Below, one piece after another: positions 22,176-25,758 of a stretch of DNA of 25,758 bases (position 1 is the first letter of the stretch; each line of letters starts with the position of its first letter). This DNA comes from a virus. The notes beneath the pieces are model-generated. The model saw nothing but the letters and a program-made list of their open reading frames with translations. It was not told the origin of the DNA and did not search any database. Location of the stretch: IMG/VR virus record IMGVR_UViG_3300017752_000133, positions 1-25,758 of that record. The stretch is one strand, 5' to 3'. The translations under genes were made by a program, and so were the position numbers.

Positions 22176-22733
22176 TTAGTTGATTCCTACTGCTACCTCA
22201 ATAACACCGGCTTCTGCACCAGTTTTGTCCTCAACTGCTTTACCAACAATACTGCCAGCAGGTGGTGAACCTTCTTCAGTCCATGCACAAGCATGACCGG
22301 CAGTATCACTAGATACCATTAAATCACCTTTTTGTACTTCGCCTACTACTTTAGCAGGTACACGACCTAAGAGAGCCATTGCAGGAAAGGTTGGATCATC
22401 TCTACGGTCTTTTGGACTATTCATCACACAGTATGGATCAGTTGTTACAATCCCAGAAATACGTTTACTGATTGCTGTTGTTGATTCTGTGACTTCTTGT
22501 TCGCCGCCAAATACTAATAGTGTGCCTGGATCATATTCGGCATCTGCTTGATATCGTTCTGCCACGTCCGCGTATGTTGCCTCTTTAGCGTTTGTTTCAA
22601 AGCCGCCTGCTGTCGATCCATCATGGATTCGAATACTATCAACATCAGTGTTGATACTAAGTTCACCTGCTGCGCCGGTAAACGCATTGTTTTGTGCTGC
22701 TGTTCCTCTACGAAACTGTAATACTGTAGGCAT
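22176..22733 (-). CDS. Small tail-fibre-type protein with C-terminal chaperone-like domain
   Basis: The 185-residue protein has an N-terminal fibre-type head (LQFRRGTAAQNNAFTGAAGE, then DTDVDSIRIHDGSTAGGF) directly fused to a domain from about residue 54. That domain starts YADVAERYQADAEYDPGTLL and continues RISGIVTTDPYCVMNS, LLGRVPAKVVGEVQKGDLMV and IVGKAVEDKTG. It recurs at the end of the large fibre protein at 23715-25758. It resembles the Peptidase_G2/intramolecular-chaperone type ends of fibres, which trimerise and may self-cleave. With almost no shaft, this may be a tip or adaptor protein. A late promoter and GCAGGAGC site precede it. Confidence 0.85.
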   Translation of the reverse strand: MPTVLQFRRGTAAQNNAFTGAAGELSINTDVDSIRIHDGSTAGGFETNAKEATYADVAERYQADAEYDPGTLLVFGGEQEVTESTTAISKRISGIVTTDPYCVMNSPKDRRDDPTFPAMALLGRVPAKVVGEVQKGDLMVSSDTAGHACAWTEEGSPPAGSIVGKAVEDKTGAEAGVIEVAVGIN

Positions 22734-22755
22734 CTTTTGCTCCTGCTATATCCTA

Positions 22756-22763
22756 TATTTATT
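22756..22763 (-). promoter_or_regulatory. Late promoter AATAAATA fused to the upstream stop codon
   Basis: TAATAAATA on the minus strand combines the TAA stop of the fibre gene 22762-23679 with a late box (7 of 8 matches). The leader to the ATG at 22733 holds AGGAG. Confidence 0.7.
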
Positions 22764-23679
22764 ATGTAAATGCACCTAGATCTAAACCATCGCCGCTATT
22801 GTCTTCAATTGTACCAACTGGATCCATCATTGAAAACACACTGCCCAAGTTAACTCCAAATGGATCTGTTGCTCCGCTGTCGAATGGTGTTTCTTGCACT
22901 GTTTGTGCCACATTATAACTTAAATCAAAGTTACCGTTTTTACCTGGAATAGTACTAATGGTACTGTTATTGTACCCAGAACTACTACCTCCGCCACCGC
23001 CGGCTGCAAAACTTAGATTACCTGCACCGTCTGTGGTCATAACATGTCCACTAGCACCATCTGCATCGGGCCATGACATAGTAAAGCTAGTAGCCACTGT
23101 AGCTGGCGCCTTAAATGCTACAAAGTTACTGCTATCACTGTCATAATAACGTGTGCTTGCTTGGGCATTCATGTCCAGCGTAGTACTAACTTCTGGTTCT
23201 GTTATTGTTGGAGATGTAAGTGTCTTGTTTGTTAGTGTATCTGTAGTTGCTTTACCAACTAGTGTATCTGTTGCGGCAGGTAATGTGATTGTAACGTCAG
23301 CAGTACTTGCAGGACCTATTAATGTAGCCTTGTTAGTGCCGTTATCACTATCTTCAAAAAACTCAATAAAGCCAGCACTGGTAGCACCGTTTTTTAGTTG
23401 TAATCCTGCATTTGCCAACGGAGTAGTCAATGTTGGAGTAGTCAGTGTTTTGTTTGTCAGCGTTTGTGTATCGCTAGTACCAACAAAATCTCCGCTAGGA
23501 GCGGCTTTGTTAGTAGTTACTGCACCTGTACCAGCGCCAACAAGAACACCGCCGCTAGTAAGTGTGACTACACCAGTACCACCGTCAGCGACTTCAATAA
23601 AATCCGATGAGGTATATTCTGCTAGTCCAGTTACATCGCTACCACTAAAGGTTGCTTTAATCGGTGTTTTTGCTGCCAT
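22762..23679 (-). CDS. Tail-fibre-type repeat protein
   Basis: The 305-residue product is built of Thr-rich fibre repeats (DTQTLTNKTLTTPTL, TDTLTNKTLTSPTITEP). These are followed by a module with SDSSNFVAFKAPATV, TMSWPDADGASGHVMTTDGA and GNLSFAAGGGGG that is also present in the large fibre gene upstream. The C-terminus is separate: GKNGNFDLSYNVAQTVQETP and FGVNLGSVFSMMDPVGTIED, probably a cap or attachment piece. Such repeats form trimeric beta shafts. No receptor-binding domain is recognisable. It has its own late promoter (23702-23709) and an AGGA site, and lies between two other fibre genes on the same strand. Confidence 0.9.
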   Translation of the reverse strand: MAAKTPIKATFSGSDVTGLAEYTSSDFIEVADGGTGVVTLTSGGVLVGAGTGAVTTNKAAPSGDFVGTSDTQTLTNKTLTTPTLTTPLANAGLQLKNGATSAGFIEFFEDSDNGTNKATLIGPASTADVTITLPAATDTLVGKATTDTLTNKTLTSPTITEPEVSTTLDMNAQASTRYYDSDSSNFVAFKAPATVATSFTMSWPDADGASGHVMTTDGAGNLSFAAGGGGGSSSGYNNSTISTIPGKNGNFDLSYNVAQTVQETPFDSGATDPFGVNLGSVFSMMDPVGTIEDNSGDGLDLGAFT

Positions 23680-23701
23680 TTAAACTATCCTGTCTTTAGT
23701 A

Positions 23702-23709
23702 TATTTATC
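23702..23709 (-). promoter_or_regulatory. Late promoter GATAAATA for the fibre gene
   Basis: GATAAATA on the minus strand (7 of 8 matches) lies in the gap between two fibre genes, 22 bases before the ATG at 23679, with AGGA in the leader. Confidence 0.75.
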
Positions 23710-23714
23710 AAGTG

Positions 23715-25758
23715 TTACATCATCATTGCTAGTATTTCAATGATGCCTTCGCCATTAACATTTTCTTCAATTGCTTTACCAATGATTGTTCCAGACTTTG
23801 CATCATTGTTAGTCATTGCCATTCCATTTCCAGCACTTACCATTAAGTCACCTGCTTCAACAGGGCCTATTACTCTGCAAGGTACTCGACCACTTATAGC
23901 AAGTGGCACGCCTTCACATGCGCTATTCATTAGATATGCAGGATCTGTACTAACAATACCTGCTACTCGTCTACAGTTCTCATCATTGCAAGGCTTTACT
24001 TTGCCTGCTCCAGCAAACATTACTACAGTGCCTGCACTTATTTTTTCATCTGTAGCATACATCTCAGCCAAGTCAGCATACTGTGCTGATGTCGCTGTAC
24101 CAGTAAATATTGATGCACCAAGATTTCCTGTGCTAGGATTGTATGTTAATCCTGTATCTGTTTCAATACCTTGTGTACCAGTAGCGCCATCTACAAATGT
24201 AAGGTATACTGTTTCGTTTGCTGTGTTATTTGCGGTAACTGTTACTGAAGTTCCAATGGCTGCTGTGCCACTTGTATCTTGATTACCAGCAGTGTTAACA
24301 CCAGGCAAATCTATATCAACACTTCCGTTAAATGATACGCCGCCGATATTTCTAGCATTTGATAATTCAGGAACGCTATCTAGTCCAGTTTGCAGTGTAG
24401 TATGACTAGTACCGCTACTGTCTGTAAATGCCATGCGGTATTTTTGAGAAACTCTGTCATTCATATATCCTAGTATTGTAGTAGTATCATAAGCATTTGT
24501 AAGTTCAATAAGAACTGCTGTACCGTCTCTTTTTGTAAAGTTTACAGTTGGTACAACTTCATGTTTTGCTTTATTTTCAAAACCGCTTCCAGTATAAACT
24601 ATCAAGTCGTTTACTGCTATACTTGATACTGTCACATCATTTAGACCACCTAGTGTGCTTGCACCGCCGCCTCCGCCGCCGTCAGTCCAACTAAGTGTGC
24701 CACTACCATCGGTAGTTAGTACCTGTGTGTTAGAACCATCTTCTGCTGGTAAAGTCCAAATATTGTTTGCTGTTACTGTAGCAGGTGCTTTAAAACCTAC
24801 ATAATGACTGCTATCACTATCTGCAAAGCGTAAATCTGCTTGTGCGTTTAGTGTTACAGCGGTAGTCACTGTTGGGGATGTCAAACTTGCACCAGTTATA
24901 GTAGGACTTGTTAGAGTTTTATTTGTAAGTGTTACAGTATTTGTAAGTGTAACAAAACTATCATCACTAAGTGCAGTGTTAAACTCTGCTGTAGTGCCTG
25001 TAAGTGTGCCTTCACTTAAATCTAGTGTAAGTGTGTTACTTGCACTATCTATTGTTTTGTTTGTTAATGTTTGTGTATCGCTTGAGCCAATCACTGCTCC
25101 GCTAGGGAATGTAATGCCTGCAACTGTTTGCAATGCACTGCTGACTGTAACATCAGTTTGACTATTTCCACTATCATCTGTTGCGATTAAGTATGTACCA
25201 TCAAAGTTAAGACCAGCTCTTGCTGTTAAGTTTGATCCTGCATTTTGAATAGTATGACCAGCAGTTTGCCCGCCGCCGCTTGCTGCAGCCCATGTAAGTG
25301 TGCCTGCGCCATCTGTAGTAAGCACATAACCATCTGTGCCTAGTCCTGTGGGCCATACACTGCCGTTAATTTGTACACTGCCTGTACCGTTTGGCACAAG
25401 GTTAATATGATCGTTACTTCTAGTAGATTGAATGTTGTTGTCAACTATCTTCAATCCTTCAGTAGTAAAGTTATCGGCATTTACATTACTTGTTACAGTT
25501 AAGTTTCCTGTTACTGTGCCATTTCCTGTGCCACTGAATCCATTTATTGTTGGGGTTGTAAGTGTTTTATTTGTAAGTGTTTGTGTAGCAGTAAGAGTTG
25601 CTAGTGTATGACTTCCTCCGCCTACAGGAAGTAGCGTAGTGTTTGAACTATGGTTAAACGTAATACCACTAGCATGTGTTTGTAATGAAAATGCTTCCAA
25701 GAAAAGACTTGATCCGCTGAGATACAAGTCTTTAAACTTTAAACTAGAAGATCCTAAA
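23715..25758 (-). CDS. Large tail-fibre protein, N-terminus beyond the right edge
   Basis: The frame is open to the window edge, with 680 residues visible. A TTG at 25727 is not a credible start, because the residues before it (SSSLKFKDLYLSGSS) continue a normal fibre motif. The protein has several copies of TQTLTNKT with TTPTI or SPTI, typical of triple-stranded beta shafts. A DSDSSHYVGFKAPATV module then ends in a five-Gly run, and a central region carries FTKRDGTAVLIELTNAYDTT. The C-terminal domain starts YADLAEMYATDEKISAGTVV and continues RRVAGIVSTDPAYLMNSA, ISGRVPCRVIGPVEAGDLMV and GKAIEENVNGEGIIE. That end domain is shared with 22176-22733 and resembles chaperone/self-processing fibre ends. 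It is probably a receptor-facing long fibre. Confidence 0.9.
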   Translation of the reverse strand, partial: LGSSSLKFKDLYLSGSSLFLEAFSLQTHASGITFNHSSNTTLLPVGGGSHTLATLTATQTLTNKTLTTPTINGFSGTGNGTVTGNLTVTSNVNADNFTTEGLKIVDNNIQSTRSNDHINLVPNGTGSVQINGSVWPTGLGTDGYVLTTDGAGTLTWAAASGGGQTAGHTIQNAGSNLTARAGLNFDGTYLIATDDSGNSQTDVTVSSALQTVAGITFPSGAVIGSSDTQTLTNKTIDSASNTLTLDLSEGTLTGTTAEFNTALSDDSFVTLTNTVTLTNKTLTSPTITGASLTSPTVTTAVTLNAQADLRFADSDSSHYVGFKAPATVTANNIWTLPAEDGSNTQVLTTDGSGTLSWTDGGGGGGASTLGGLNDVTVSSIAVNDLIVYTGSGFENKAKHEVVPTVNFTKRDGTAVLIELTNAYDTTTILGYMNDRVSQKYRMAFTDSSGTSHTTLQTGLDSVPELSNARNIGGVSFNGSVDIDLPGVNTAGNQDTSGTAAIGTSVTVTANNTANETVYLTFVDGATGTQGIETDTGLTYNPSTGNLGASIFTGTATSAQYADLAEMYATDEKISAGTVVMFAGAGKVKPCNDENCRRVAGIVSTDPAYLMNSACEGVPLAISGRVPCRVIGPVEAGDLMVSAGNGMAMTNNDAKSGTIIGKAIEENVNGEGIIEILAMMM

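Noticed and set aside
22800-25700. Repeated short DNA units suggestive of a CRISPR or tandem-repeat array
   Set aside because: The repetition is at protein level (Thr-rich fibre repeats), with irregular spacing and diverged DNA; there are no constant repeats with unique spacers.
25727-25729. A TTG as the start of the last fibre gene
   Set aside because: The frame stays open upstream to the edge with typical fibre residues (LKFKDLYLSG), so the gene continues beyond the window.

Overview
The window is a piece of a T4-like tailed phage (myovirus) genome and most resembles marine T4-like phages. The evidence is the recognisable T4 set: gp17 (large terminase), gp16 (small terminase), gp4 (head completion), gp19 (tail tube), gp18 (tail sheath), gp13 and gp14 (neck), gp15 (tail completion) and a tube-fold baseplate protein. 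T4-type late promoters (TATAAATA and close variants) stand in front of most transcription units. The host cannot be read from the sequence. Several uncharacterised proteins look like those I associate with phages of marine bacteria (cyanophages, pelagiphages and relatives), but this is from memory, not a search. No capsid, portal, prohead protease or replication gene is in the window, and I saw no tRNA, CRISPR array or insertion sequence.

Layout. Bases 1-4149 (minus): a large uncharacterised protein running off the left edge, gp17, and a 141-residue protein abutting gp17. Bases 4194-5292 (plus): a two-gene insert, an HNH endonuclease and an SGNH-hydrolase-like protein. Bases 5262-8113 (minus): four probable internal or assembly proteins, including a LysM-like one, then gp16. 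Bases 8123-11905 (minus): a 2OG-Fe(II) oxygenase-like protein, gp4, a small unknown, the baseplate tube-fold protein and gp19. A strong bidirectional terminator at 11960-11983 separates these from the very large gp18 (12000-15227). Bases 15339-15668 (plus): a zinc-ribbon protein. Bases 15652-18360 (minus): a DUF3310-like protein, gp13, a basic 401-residue protein and two tiny proteins. Bases 18467-21469 (plus): gp14, gp15 and a Nudix hydrolase. Bases 21440-25758 (minus): an MptE/DUF115-like protein and three tail-fibre-type proteins, the last entering from the right edge.

How it works together. The region builds the tail and neck (gp18, gp19, tube-fold baseplate protein, gp13, gp14, gp15), fills and finishes the head (gp16, gp17, gp4, probable internal proteins) and makes receptor-facing fibres. 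Small enzyme genes (HNH, SGNH, 2OG oxygenase, Nudix, MptE-like) are wedged between structural genes, with tight overlaps (ATGA, TAATG or longer).

The most unusual signals are regulatory. Three late promoters are placed so that the predicted start of transcription is exactly the A of the ATG (TAAATA-N5-ATG), implying leaderless late mRNAs. Three others are built into the stop codon of the upstream gene (TAATAAATA). Two near-consensus sigma70 promoters appear to put a small set of genes under host-type, probably early, control inside the late region. At protein level, the sheath carries two flagellin-hook-IN-like repeats, and a short aromatic module recurs in gp14, gp15 and gp18. A LysM-like domain appears with its halves in swapped order.
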